Shown in pieces: positions 8,475 through 15,643 of a DNA stretch of 40,696 bases. The stretch is from Deltaproteobacteria bacterium (GTDB taxonomy: Bacteria; Desulfobacterota; BSN033; UBA1163). Made by a program: the position numbers and the translations under genes. The notes beneath the pieces are model-generated. The model worked only from the letters and a program-made list of their open reading frames with translations, did no database searches and was not told where the DNA came from. The stretch covers positions 1 to 40,696 of the forward strand of contig VGSS01000012.1 in the NCBI GenBank assembly GCA_016874935.1, in the 5' to 3' direction. Positions within the stretch are counted from its first letter, which is position 1. Each line of letters starts with the position of its first letter.

Positions 8475-8612
8475 CGGTTATCAGGATATCAGGTGATCAG
8501 GTTGTGGATATCAGAATACCGGAGTATCAGGTTAAACAATCTTTTCTCTTCTTTTCCCCTGGTACCCTGATCCTCTGATCCTCTGCCTCCTGATTTCCTG
8601 GTAACCTGATTC
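8475..8612. repeat. Degenerate tatcagg-type repeat block with inverted halves
   Basis: The first half carries repeated tatcagg/gatcagg words (8479-8532). The second half carries the complementary words cctgat and cctctgat (8557-8611). The block could fold into a long imperfect hairpin between the Mut7-C and rsmD genes. Confidence 0.55.
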
Positions 8613-8616
8613 CCCT

Positions 8617-9099
8617 TTAAAATCCATTTCGTGCTTCGGATTTGTTATGAAATAGTTCTTTGACACGTTTTCGCATGTTGTCCAGATGCGATCCCTGCCA
8701 GTAGATTCTTCCACATTTCGGACACCGGTAAAAATCTCTTTGCTGAATGAAGATGAAGTCAGGAACTTTTCCCTCCGCCTCTTTCCGTGGAATCGCATCG
8801 ATCGGGTCATTACAGAGGAGGCATCGGGTGTAAAGTTTTTCCTCATTGAGGAAGAGGCAACCTTTTTGAACGACCTCCTTCAACTGACGAGAAGGGTGAT
8901 CCTCCATGATGGTGATAATACGATCTTTCGGTCTTCTAATAGCCAGTTTTGTATCCCGTGTCAGGACGATTCGTTCCTCCTGGCGGGCCAGATGAATGAG
9001 TTGATAAATATCTTCACTCCGACAATAAAGGGTATCGTAACCAAGCATCCTCAACCCCTTTGCCAACCTCCCTAACGTACGATCAGCCAGAAATTTCAT
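8617..9099 (-). CDS. Mut7-C RNase domain-containing protein
   Basis: This 160-residue protein has a PIN-like Mut7-C fold followed by a zinc ribbon. The N-terminus (MKFLADRTLGRLAKGLRMLG) and IVLTRDTKL carry the family's acidic residues. Two CxxC pairs, CLLCND and CPKCGRIYWQGSH, lie in the C-terminal half and should bind zinc. Members are predicted ribonucleases, named from the C-terminal domain of the nematode Mut-7 protein; bacterial substrates are not known. It is complete, starts at a clear ATG, and lies in the same direction as rsmD and coaD but is separated from them by a repeat block. Confidence 0.88.
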   Translation of the reverse strand: MKFLADRTLGRLAKGLRMLGYDTLYCRSEDIYQLIHLARQEERIVLTRDTKLAIRRPKDRIITIMEDHPSRQLKEVVQKGCLFLNEEKLYTRCLLCNDPIDAIPRKEAEGKVPDFIFIQQRDFYRCPKCGRIYWQGSHLDNMRKRVKELFHNKSEARNGF

Positions 9100-9114
9100 T
9101 TTTCCTCATCATCA

Positions 9115-9273
9115 CCCTCTCCCATTTGAGACTGTGTCGTAATGGTCGAAAAATTAAAAATGTCATGCTGAACTTGTTTCAGCATCTCAATGAAATCAAT
9201 CAACTACAAGACCCTGAACCAAGTTCAGGGTGACCAATAAAATAATTACGACACAGTCTCTTTGGGGAGAGGG
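9115..9273. repeat. MITE-like inverted-repeat element, copy 2 (complete)
   Basis: Outer arms of 29 bases (ccctctcccatttgagactg... and its inverse at 9245-9273) include a perfect 16-base inverted pair, gagactgtgtcgtaat. Inside are two hairpins: tgctgaacttgtttcagca and ccctgaaccaagttcaggg. No coding sequence is present. A partial copy lies at 10412. Confidence 0.8.
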
Positions 9274-9306
9274 ATGGGGTGAGGGGGCACCATGCATTTT
9301 CCTTCC

Positions 9307-10167
9307 CTACAGATACTTTCCTATAATCGGCTCCAGATCCTTCTTGGTCTTTTCAGGGACAAATTTCATGGGGGTCGTCATCGCCTGTTTCAAAGCGGTG
9401 GCACACACACAGTCCCTTTTTTCGGGGAGTGACTTCACGGCCATCCGGATGGCGCTTTTCGCTATTTGGGTGTTCTGGACAAGGATTTTTAGAACATCCT
9501 TGATGGAGACATCCCCTGCCTCTTTGTGCCAGTTATCATAGTCGGTCACCAGGGAGATCGTGGCATAACAGATTTCAGCTTCCCGAGCCAGTCTGGCTTC
9601 AGGGAGGTTGGTCATTCCAATCACATCTACATCCCATGTCCGGTAGAGTTTCGTTTCGGCTCGTGTCGAGAATTGAGGTCCTTCAATACAAAGGTAGGTT
9701 CCGTTCCGATGCACAGTAGCGCCGACCTCTTTCACAGATTGGAAAAGGACCTGACCAAGGACGGGACAGATGGGGTCAGCGAAACTCACGTGGCTAACAA
9801 TCCCGTCACTGAAGAAGGTGTTGGGACGCCCCGCGGTTCGGTCGATAAACTGGTCGGCGATGAGAATATCGCCTGGATGGATTGATTCCTTCATGGACCC
9901 CACTGCGCTGACCCCGATGATCCATTCGACTCCCAGCTTTTTCATTCCATAAATATTTGCTCTACTGTTGACCGAAGAAGGCTGAATGCGGTGATTCCTC
10001 CCATGCCGGGGCAGAAATGCTACTTTCACCCCTTCGAGGAGGCCAACGATATAAGAATCCGAGGGATCTCCAAAGGGAGTGGTCAAGGAGACCGTTTGAG
10101 CATTTTCCACCCCTTCCATTCCATAAAGGCCCGATCCACCGATCACACCTACCATCTTTTCAGTCAT
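9307..10167 (-). CDS. mtnP: S-methyl-5'-thioadenosine phosphorylase (MTAP/PNP family)
   Basis: The product cleaves methylthioadenosine (or a related 6-oxopurine nucleoside) with phosphate, giving the base and (methylthio)ribose 1-phosphate, in the cytoplasm. Family motifs are VGVIGGSGLYGMEG, PRHGRNHRIQPSSVNSRANI, a VSAVGSM loop, EGPQFSTRAET and GMTNLPEARLARE. The 286-residue length fits MTAP. GAGGAGG stands 6 bases before the ATG. The N-terminal part of a second, diverged copy is present at 21003. The MtnX-like HAD domain at 5979 may belong to the same salvage route. I cannot separate MTA from guanosine/inosine specificity by eye. Confidence 0.93.
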   Translation of the reverse strand: MTEKMVGVIGGSGLYGMEGVENAQTVSLTTPFGDPSDSYIVGLLEGVKVAFLPRHGRNHRIQPSSVNSRANIYGMKKLGVEWIIGVSAVGSMKESIHPGDILIADQFIDRTAGRPNTFFSDGIVSHVSFADPICPVLGQVLFQSVKEVGATVHRNGTYLCIEGPQFSTRAETKLYRTWDVDVIGMTNLPEARLAREAEICYATISLVTDYDNWHKEAGDVSIKDVLKILVQNTQIAKSAIRMAVKSLPEKRDCVCATALKQAMTTPMKFVPEKTKKDLEPIIGKYL

Positions 10168-10224
10168 GCCTATCCTCCTCTATTTTTTCAAAATGTTAAT
10201 TGATTTCATCCCCCCTGTCAAACA

Positions 10225-10262
10225 CTGATCTTTACCCATAAATGAAGCTGCTGGGCACAAGG
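10225..10262. repeat. ctgatctttaccc dispersed repeat, copy 2
   Basis: ctgatctttacccataaatg followed by ctgctgggcacaagg; closely matches 20638-20673. Confidence 0.75.
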
Positions 10263-10411
10263 GGTTGCTCCTATCGATACCCCATCCCCCTCCCCCTCCT
10301 AACCTCCCCCTTGAAGGGGGAGGCATATAGAAATTTCCTTCCCTTCCGGAAGGAAGACCAAGGGACTGTTCCAACTTTTGGAAGTGAATCATTACGATTG
10401 CCGTCCCCATC

Positions 10412-10509
10412 GAGGCTGTGTCGTAATAGGGGAAACGGTAAAAAATGTCATGCCGAACTTGTTTCGGCATCTAATAGAATCAAATAGTTACGAGACCCTG
10501 AACCAAGTT
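10412..10509. repeat. MITE-like element, copy 3 (right end missing)
   Basis: It matches the left two thirds of the 9115 element, from gaggctgtgtcgtaat through tgccgaacttgtttcggca to ccctgaaccaagtt. It then breaks into an unrelated direct repeat, so the right terminal arm is lost. Confidence 0.75.
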
Positions 10510-10539
10510 ATCGGCTTAGGGGTCAGGGTCATCGGCTTA

Positions 10540-10622
10540 GGGGTCAGGTCTCAACATTCAACATTCATCATGATGCCAACATTTGCACAATTCCATTTTG
10601 TCAAATGTTGAGATCTGCCCCC
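10540..10622. repeat. Inverted repeat around ggtctcaacatt
   Basis: ggggtcaggtctcaacatt at 10540 is matched in inverse by aaatgttgagatctgccccc ending at 10622. The end words resemble those that flank REP-associated transposase-type elements, but no transposase is present. Confidence 0.5.
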
Positions 10623-10655
10623 TTTTTCTTTTTGAACTTTTTCTTTCTTGAAAAG

Positions 10656-10946
10656 ATGCTCTCACCTGAAGTTATAAAAGATCTTGGATTGTCCGGGACA
10701 AATATTCGAGGTGCGATCGATAATGCTGTAATCAACCTTCCAGTTGGTATCGCTGCACAGGATGCTGCCATATGTGCCATTTGGGTGCTTGGAAACAGAC
10801 ATGAAGTGCTTAAACCTGTAGCAATTCAAGCCTTAACGTCATTGCTCAGCTTTAAGCCGGAGGTTGCTGGGCCTTATCTAGAAGACTTGAAACTTAAATA
10901 TAAAGGGAAACTTCTGGCAACATCGGATAAAAAAGGGAATGCCTAA
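10656..10946 (+). CDS. Small hypothetical protein
   Basis: I do not recognise this protein. From ATG 10656 it would be 96 residues, soluble and mostly helical, with the stretch AAQDAAICAIWVLGNRHEVL and a basic C-terminus. The track's start at 10605 adds a hydrophobic, Phe-rich run that comes from the upstream repeat, so I reject it. No clear Shine-Dalgarno sequence precedes ATG 10656, which lowers confidence. A strong intrinsic terminator follows 7 bases after the stop, supporting a transcribed unit. It lies between repeats and another accessory gene, so lateral acquisition is possible. Confidence 0.5.
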   Translation: MLSPEVIKDLGLSGTNIRGAIDNAVINLPVGIAAQDAAICAIWVLGNRHEVLKPVAIQALTSLLSFKPEVAGPYLEDLKLKYKGKLLATSDKKGNA

Positions 10947-10953
10947 CCCTTAT

Positions 10954-10984
10954 AAGGCGACGGGGAATAGCTCCGTCGCCTTTT
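10954..10984 (+). terminator. Intrinsic terminator after the 10656 gene
   Basis: Perfect 10-bp stem aaggcgacgg / ccgtcgcctt with a 9-base loop, ending in a short T run. Confidence 0.8.
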
Positions 10985-11035
10985 AACGGAGGTCAGTGAC
11001 CCCCGCGCCTTATTTCTATCGTTGGGGCATGAAAG

Positions 11036-11668
11036 ATGAACAAGAAGACTAAAGCTCACTGCAACCAGTGCCACGGCGAGCGCAACCACGAGGTCCTCTT
11101 CACGGAGAAGACATCGTGGTCGGAGGAGCGCTATGGTTTCCAGGGCGAGGATAAGTACGAGATGCTTAAGTGCGCCGGCTATGACAACGTCATCCTGCGA
11201 CACACGTCCTGGTTCTCCGAAGACCCCGAACCCTCCGTCCACTTCTACCCACCGGCAATGTCGCGGAAGGAGCCGACATGGCTGGTTGACATATCGGGGA
11301 AGAGCACTCGGTTTGCCAAGTCTCTCCTAAAGGAAATCTATGTCGGGGTCCAGAATGGGATGAAGATGATCGCGACGATGGGCGTTAGATCACTGATGGA
11401 ATACGTGATGATTGACTCAGTGGGCAACCAAGGAACTTTTGGGAAAAACCTGGCCGAATTCGCCAGCAACGGCTTCATTTCGGACAAGCAGCGAGATATC
11501 TTGGACGCGGTGCTCGAAGCCGGGCATGCAACTACGCACCGCGCTTACCAACCATCTGATGAGGATCTTGCCACGTGCATTGACATCGCCGAGAACGTCT
11601 TACAGACAGTGTATGTGCACCCGGGGAAGGCGGCTGAATTGAAACGACGCGTTCCGAAGAGACGATGA
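11036..11668 (+). CDS. DUF4145 domain-containing protein
   Basis: A 210-residue protein. The C-terminal half matches the DUF4145 pattern: ATMGVRSLMEYVMID, then FGKNLAEFASNGFIS and ILDAVLEAGHATTHRAYQPS, then helices to the end. The N-terminus has a CNQCHGERNH metal-binding-like CxxC and a later Cys. DUF4145 is found alone and in restriction or defence-associated proteins; its activity is unknown. ATG 11036 is preceded by only a weak AAAG. Its codon choice (more G/C in third positions, e.g. aac, gag, cgc) differs from neighbours, suggesting transfer. It faces rlmN tail to tail. Confidence 0.75.
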   Translation: MNKKTKAHCNQCHGERNHEVLFTEKTSWSEERYGFQGEDKYEMLKCAGYDNVILRHTSWFSEDPEPSVHFYPPAMSRKEPTWLVDISGKSTRFAKSLLKEIYVGVQNGMKMIATMGVRSLMEYVMIDSVGNQGTFGKNLAEFASNGFISDKQRDILDAVLEAGHATTHRAYQPSDEDLATCIDIAENVLQTVYVHPGKAAELKRRVPKRR

Positions 11669-11808
11669 GCCCCAACAAGCTGTTCCAATTGACTGGCTCC
11701 CTCCGGTCGCCAGCAATTAAACGGCGCCGTTATACTTCCCTTCTTTCCGTAATCATCAAGGTTGAAAGTTAGCTCACGTTGTGGATAGGTGAAGTTGTTG
11801 AGATAGAT

Positions 11809-12849
11809 TTAGTCCGTAGTTTTTCCTTGGAGCTGGCCGCAGGCGGCGGAGATTTCGGCCCCTTTGCTGGCGCGAACGATGGCTGTCAGACCGCCCTCCA
11901 TTAGAATCTCCTGAAATTGTCGGACTCTCTCTTCTGATGGTTTTTGATAAGGAATCCCGGGGGCTTCATTGAGTGGGATGAGATTGATCTTAGAGGGAAT
12001 TTGTTTCAATAAGGTTAGCAATCTTTTTGCATCTTTGGGAGAATCATTTTCCCCTTCAAGCAGGACATATTCAAAGGTGATGCGGGCTCTGGGGGGAAGG
12101 GGAAATCTACGGCAAAGCTCAAGCAATTTTTTAAGCGGATGACGACGGTTGATGGGCATCAGACGGCTTCGCGTCTCTTCGTCTGATGCATTAAGAGAGA
12201 TGGCAAGGCGGAAACGAGTTTTTTCCTTAGCCAGAGACTCCAGTTCGGGAATGAGGCCCACTGTGGAGAGGGTTACCCTCCGGGATGAAAATTTAAAGGC
12301 ATCGGGATGGGTCATTAGTTCGATGGCCTTTAATGTATTGGCATAATTGGCAAGCGGTTCTCCCATTCCCATCAGAACAATATTTGTGACAGATGCCTTA
12401 TCCGATAAAGTTTTCTTCACCGCGAGAACCTGATTCAGAATCTCGGCAGTGGTGAGATTTCTTTTGAGCCCCATTTTTCCTGTGAGACAGAAACGGCATC
12501 CCATAGCACATCCTGCCTGAGTGGAGAGACAGAGGGTGAGACGCTTTTTTTCAGGGATGAGCACGCTTTCGATCCTGTTTCCATCCTCAAGCTGAAAGAG
12601 AAATTTTTGTGTCCCATCCTTGCTCTTTTCAATCTGAAGGGGAGAAAGGGATGAGATAAAACAGATCTGATTCAACTCCTGTCGGAATCCCTTCGAAAGG
12701 TTGGTCATCTCATCGAAATGATGAACGCCTATCTTATGGAGCCATCTCAGAAGTTGGATGGACCGATATCGTTCTTTTCCGAACGAAGCGATGAAACTTT
12801 CTAATTCGGAAGGGCTAAAGTTCTTAAGATCAACCTTTTCGGTTTTCAA
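11809..12849 (-). CDS. rlmN: Dual-specificity 23S rRNA (A2503-C2)/tRNA (A37) methyltransferase
   Basis: RlmN is a radical-SAM enzyme that methylates C2 of adenine 2503 in 23S rRNA and A37 of some tRNAs. The radical-SAM motif CAMGCRFC is at residues 114-121, and the second catalytic cysteine (AACGQLQ) is near 337. GMGEPLANY and the 346-residue length fit the family. The start codon is TTG at 12849, overlapping the ndk stop as TTGA; a GGAG lies about 11 bases upstream inside the end of ndk. No other in-frame start gives the usual N-terminus. Translation is therefore probably coupled to ndk. Confidence 0.96.
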   Translation of the reverse strand: MKTEKVDLKNFSPSELESFIASFGKERYRSIQLLRWLHKIGVHHFDEMTNLSKGFRQELNQICFISSLSPLQIEKSKDGTQKFLFQLEDGNRIESVLIPEKKRLTLCLSTQAGCAMGCRFCLTGKMGLKRNLTTAEILNQVLAVKKTLSDKASVTNIVLMGMGEPLANYANTLKAIELMTHPDAFKFSSRRVTLSTVGLIPELESLAKEKTRFRLAISLNASDEETRSRLMPINRRHPLKKLLELCRRFPLPPRARITFEYVLLEGENDSPKDAKRLLTLLKQIPSKINLIPLNEAPGIPYQKPSEERVRQFQEILMEGGLTAIVRASKGAEISAACGQLQGKTTD

Positions 12850-13265
12850 GCTGAAAAGATCTCCAGTGAATTGAAGAAATAGCCGATTTCATAGGCGGCG
12901 GTTTCAGGGGCGTCTGACCCATGAACGATATTTCGTTCAATATTGGAGGCAAACTGCTGTCTGATCGTGCCTGTCTCGGCCTTTTTGGGATCGGTTGCTC
13001 CCATCAATTCCCTCGCTTTCGAGATGGCTCCATCTCCTTCGAGGACCATAACCACGCAGGGACCGGAAGACATAAAGACGATCAGGCTCTCGAAGAAAGG
13101 TTTGCCCCTATGGACTGCGTAAAACCCCTCCGCTTCTTTCTTATCCATTGAGATCATCTTCAGTCCGATCACTTTCAGTCCACGTCCCTCAAAACGCTTG
13201 ATGATCTCTCCGATCAGATTCTTATCCACGCCGTCTGGTTTGACAATTGATAGTGTCCGTTCCAT
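12846..13265 (-). CDS. ndk: Nucleoside diphosphate kinase
   Basis: Ndk balances nucleoside triphosphate pools by passing the gamma phosphate of ATP through a phospho-histidine. The 139-residue protein has the start [12 protein letters not shown] and the active-site motif [10 protein letters not shown] with His115. A GGAGGAAAGG site stands before the ATG. It is the first gene of a two-gene unit with rlmN (overlap TTGA). A TTGACA at 13323-13328 on the minus strand with a TAGACT 18 bases on is a plausible promoter. Confidence 0.97.
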   Translation of the reverse strand: MERTLSIVKPDGVDKNLIGEIIKRFEGRGLKVIGLKMISMDKKEAEGFYAVHRGKPFFESLIVFMSSGPCVVMVLEGDGAISKARELMGATDPKKAETGTIRQQFASNIERNIVHGSDAPETAAYEIGYFFNSLEIFSA

Positions 13266-13298
13266 CCTTTCCTCCTATGCAGTTGATTTATTGTTTTT

Positions 13299-13328
13299 AG
13301 TCTATCTTCCCGTAAACTTCCTTGTCAA
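13299..13328 (-). promoter_or_regulatory. Putative sigma-70 promoter for ndk-rlmN
   Basis: On the minus strand a perfect TTGACA (13328-13323) is followed after 18 bases by TAGACT (13304-13299), 34 bases before the ndk ATG. Confidence 0.5.
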
Positions 13329-13394
13329 GGTGAGCAAATTGGTGTCATAGGGAACGGTTTTAAACCGATCCCTACTTTTACCAATACCTCAACA

Positions 13395-13424
13395 TTGACA
13401 AGGGAGAGTTTTAAGGTATATAAA
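13395..13424 (+). promoter_or_regulatory. Putative sigma-70 promoter for trxB
   Basis: TTGACA at 13395-13400, an 18-base spacer and TATAAA at 13419-13424 lie about 20 bases before the trxB ATG. The leader would be very short, with AAAAAGGAG as ribosome-binding site. Confidence 0.55.
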
Positions 13425-13444
13425 TTTCTAAAAAGGAGCGTTCA

Positions 13445-14377
13445 ATGGGGGAAAAACAGGCAGGGACTTATGATGTGATCATTATTGGAGGTGGACCAGC
13501 CGGCATGACCGCTGGACTTTACACCTCAAGGGCCAGACTTAAGACACTTTTGGTTGAAAATGCTCTCTTCGGAGGACAGATGACGACCACAGAATTGATT
13601 GAGAACTACCCTGGCTTCCCACAAGGGGTGAGCGGTGATGAATTGAGCCGGCTCATGGAGGAGCAAGCGAAACGGTTCGGAATGGAGACGATCAGTGACG
13701 AGGCCACAGAGGTTGTTTTAGAAAATGGTCTAAAAAAAGTTAAGACCTATGAAGGAGAATATTTCTGCCGGACTCTCATCATCTGCACCGGCACGGAATA
13801 CCGGAAGCTGGGCGTTCCGGGCGAAGAGAAGTTTAAGGGCAGAGGGATTTCCTATTGTGCGACCTGTGATGGAGCCTTCTTCAGGGATAGCCGGATCATT
13901 GTCGTAGGCGGGGGGGACTCGGCGCTGACCGAAGCCCTCTTCCTTACGAAGTTTGTCAGCGAGTTGACCATTATCCATCGCCGGGACGCCCTACGGGGGA
14001 CAAAGATCTATCAGGAGAGGGTGATTAGCAATCCGAAGATCAAATTCATGTGGAATTCTGTGGTCCAGGAAATCAAAGGAGATAGCGTGGTTCGCTCTGC
14101 CGTTGTGAAGAATGTGAAGACAGGGGAGACCCAAGAATTCGAGACCGAAGGCGCTTTTCTCTTCATCGGGCTTACACCGAGAACTCAATTTTTAAAAGAA
14201 CTGGTTCAAATGGATGAAGCAGGGTATATCGTCACGAATGAGAATTGCGAGACTTCAATCAAAGGTATCTTTGCCGCAGGGGATTGCCGGAAGAAACTGC
14301 TAAGGCAGATTTCGACTTCCGTGGGAGACGGGGCAACCGCAGCCTTCGCCGCAGAGAAGTATTTGGAAGAAGGGTGA
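13445..14377 (+). CDS. trxB: Thioredoxin-disulfide reductase
   Basis: TrxB is a cytoplasmic flavoprotein that passes electrons from NADPH to thioredoxin. The FAD-binding motif IIIGGGPAGMTAGLY is at about 13-26. The redox-active CATC is at 138-141 (SYCATCDGAFF). A NAD(P)-binding VVGGGDSALTEAL and the C-terminal FAD motif GIFAAGDCR are present. The 310-residue length is normal. AAGGAG lies 7 bases before the ATG. It is transcribed away from ndk-rlmN, with a probable promoter at 13395. Confidence 0.96.
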   Translation: MGEKQAGTYDVIIIGGGPAGMTAGLYTSRARLKTLLVENALFGGQMTTTELIENYPGFPQGVSGDELSRLMEEQAKRFGMETISDEATEVVLENGLKKVKTYEGEYFCRTLIICTGTEYRKLGVPGEEKFKGRGISYCATCDGAFFRDSRIIVVGGGDSALTEALFLTKFVSELTIIHRRDALRGTKIYQERVISNPKIKFMWNSVVQEIKGDSVVRSAVVKNVKTGETQEFETEGAFLFIGLTPRTQFLKELVQMDEAGYIVTNENCETSIKGIFAAGDCRKKLLRQISTSVGDGATAAFAAEKYLEEG

Positions 14378-14425
14378 TGCCCCATTCTCAATATTCAATT
14401 ATCAATGGGCAATAGGCGATGATCA

Positions 14426-14791
14426 ATGATTAAGCCCAAACCCTTCTTTTTTTTCCTCATATTGGGGATTCTGGTCATCCCCGCTGCTTCCACCGGCGAG
14501 GAGATCAGTACAGAGGGGTGGCCGGTTCCGGAATTGAAGAACCTTTATCCTTACTCCATTGTCATTCAGAGGGTGGATGGGGCAGAGAAGGTTGTTGAGA
14601 GATTCTATACCCCTGGTGGAGGCCATGTAGCCAGGATCAGTGGAAATGGAAAGGTATTTGCTTACGCAGTGGACAGGGACAGGGAGCCTCCGATCGATTA
14701 CCTTCTCCTTGATCCGAACGGTTCCGGAAGGTTTACGAAAAGATTGAAACATGATGAAACCTACACAATCCCGGAATGGATATTCCGTTAA
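14426..14791 (+). CDS. Small exported protein of unknown function
   Basis: I do not recognise this 121-residue protein. It begins with a clear signal peptide (KPKP, then FFFFLILGILVIPAAST) and a likely cleavage near residue 23. The mature part of about 98 residues is predicted to be beta-rich, with TPGGGHVARISGNGKVFAYAV and YLLLDPNGSGRF, and contains no cysteine. It should act in the periplasm or be secreted. It begins 48 bases after trxB in the same direction; the spacer has only low-complexity repeats and no strong ribosome-binding site, so operon membership is uncertain. Confidence 0.65.
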   Translation: MIKPKPFFFFLILGILVIPAASTGEEISTEGWPVPELKNLYPYSIVIQRVDGAEKVVERFYTPGGGHVARISGNGKVFAYAVDRDREPPIDYLLLDPNGSGRFTKRLKHDETYTIPEWIFR

Positions 14792-14911
14792 CTTGTTTCC
14801 TGTTAGATTTTTCAATTTGCGGTCATAAAAAGTCAATATTTAATCCTGCCGGCATATTTTTGCTTCGACAAACTCTTTTGAATTCAATGGATTGAGTTGT
14901 TAATAATTATT

Positions 14912-14927
14912 TGGCATTAAAATTGCT
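14912..14927 (+). promoter_or_regulatory. Putative sigma-54 (-24/-12) promoter before the riboswitch
   Basis: TGGCATTAAAATTGCT matches the sigma-54 consensus TGGCAC-N5-TTGCW in all but one base, with GG and GC separated by the required 10 bases. Transcription would begin near 14939, just before the riboswitch. A TTGGCA-N16-TATAAG reading (sigma-70) also overlaps here. Confidence 0.6.
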
Positions 14928-14964
14928 GAATATATAAGCATATAAGCAGAGGAAAATTTAAATA

Positions 14965-15050
14965 TTGTCGATAAAGCCAAACCACGAGTAATCGTGGGAC
15001 GGAAAGCTACGGGTCCCACCCCAGTTGGGATAGCCGGGTTGCCGAAACAT
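14965..15050 (+). ncRNA. GEMM-I riboswitch (cyclic di-GMP or cyclic AMP-GMP class)
   Basis: The sequence carries the GEMM-I core in order: gccaaaccacgag, a GTAA (GNRA) tetraloop, tcgtgggacggaaagctac, gggtccc... and tagccgggttgccgaaac. The stem ccacga/tcgtgg closes the tetraloop, which in this class docks into the receptor formed by the second stem. The class senses c-di-GMP, and some Geobacter members sense cyclic AMP-GMP. I cannot settle the ligand because the J1/2 sequence (ataaagccaaacc) does not align uniquely with the specificity position. A terminator follows at 15121, so control is probably by transcription termination. Confidence 0.92.
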
Positions 15051-15120
15051 CTGACTGACGGCGGACAGGTTTATGAACTGTCTACATGAACCTGTCTACT
15101 GTTGGAACGGAGGAAATGTT

Positions 15121-15156
15121 GAGGGCCCGTGGCTTAATCTAACGCGGGCCTTTTTA
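15121..15156 (+). terminator. Riboswitch expression-platform terminator
   Basis: Stem ggcccgtg (15124-15131) with cgcgggcc (15143-15150), followed by TTTTT. It lies between the GEMM-I aptamer and the two small genes. An upstream inverted repeat, gacaggtt/aacctgtc (15064-15071, 15090-15097), may take part in switching. Confidence 0.8.
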
Positions 15157-15190
15157 TTTAATCCTTGTTTTATGGAAAAAGGTGATGAGG

Positions 15191-15382
15191 ATGTCGGCTT
15201 TTAAAAAATGCTCATTTTATCGGGAATACGGAAATTCGAAAGAGAGCAGTTTTAGAGGATATTGCGACCTTGACCACGACTGGATTATTTGCAGGGGGGA
15301 TATTCACTCCTGTAAAAAGGTCGACCTCATGAGAAAATATTTACTCGAAGAGAAGAGGCAAGAGAGAGGTGGAGGATGGTAG
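15191..15382 (+). CDS. 63-aa Cys4 protein, first of a tandem pair under riboswitch control
   Basis: I do not recognise the family. From ATG 15191 the protein has 63 residues and exactly four cysteines at 7, 25, 34 and 41 (CSFYREYG, GYCDLDHDW, IICRGD, HSCKK), followed by RKYLLEE. No signal peptide or membrane segment is seen. The arrangement suggests a small metal- or Fe-S-binding fold, which is inference. I chose ATG 15191 over GTG 15182 and ATG 15185 because AAGG lies 8 bases upstream and because it brings the cysteines into exact register with the next gene. It follows the GEMM-I terminator directly and overlaps the next gene by 7 bases. Confidence 0.75.
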   Translation: MSAFKKCSFYREYGNSKESSFRGYCDLDHDWIICRGDIHSCKKVDLMRKYLLEEKRQERGGGW

Positions 15383-15567
15383 AAGAGAAAATATGTCCCC
15401 TTTTCAGAAGACCGGAGGGCTTGGACATGGGAAAAGGGATCGGCTATTGCGACATCGATAGCGGCAGCACGACCTGCGAGAGGGATGTGTTGTTTTGCGA
15501 AAGGCCTGAGGCCATCAAAAAATATCTCCATACAAAATTGGAAGTACTCGAAAAGGAGGAGAAGTAA
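15376..15567 (+). CDS. 63-aa Cys4 protein, second of a tandem pair
   Basis: This is a diverged duplicate of the gene before it. It also has 63 residues, with cysteines at 7, 25, 34 and 41 (ICPLF, GYCDIDSG, TTCERD, LFCERPE) and the shared GYCD-x-D, D37 and KYL positions. AGAGGTGG stands just before ATG 15376, and the start overlaps the end of the previous gene, so translation is coupled. A terminator follows at 15608. No transmembrane segment or signal is present. Function is unknown; riboswitch control links it to cyclic dinucleotide signalling. Confidence 0.78.
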   Translation: MVEEKICPLFRRPEGLDMGKGIGYCDIDSGSTTCERDVLFCERPEAIKKYLHTKLEVLEKEEK

Positions 15568-15607
15568 AGAAAAAACAGATTTTTTAAGGGTAGAGCATCC
15601 GTTCATA

Positions 15608-15643
15608 AAAGGCCTTCCTGCCCAGGGGAGGCCTTTATTTTTT
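15608..15643 (+). terminator. Intrinsic terminator after the Cys4 pair
   Basis: Stem aaaggcct / aggccttt around ccttcctgccc-type loop bases, followed by atttttt. Confidence 0.8.

Larger units (their letters stand above)
10168..10655. other. Repeat-rich intergenic region
   Basis: No convincing gene is present. It holds copy 2 of the ctgatctttaccc repeat (10225-10262), a cctcccccttgaagggggagg palindrome (around 10304-10323), a truncated MITE-like copy (10412-10509), two direct copies of atcggcttaggggtcagg (10510-10527 and 10531-10548) and an inverted repeat (10540-10622). Listed ORFs here are built from these repeats. Confidence 0.7.

Noticed and set aside
9526-10203. Plus-strand ORFs over mtnP
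   Set aside because: Shadows of a well-supported minus-strand gene.
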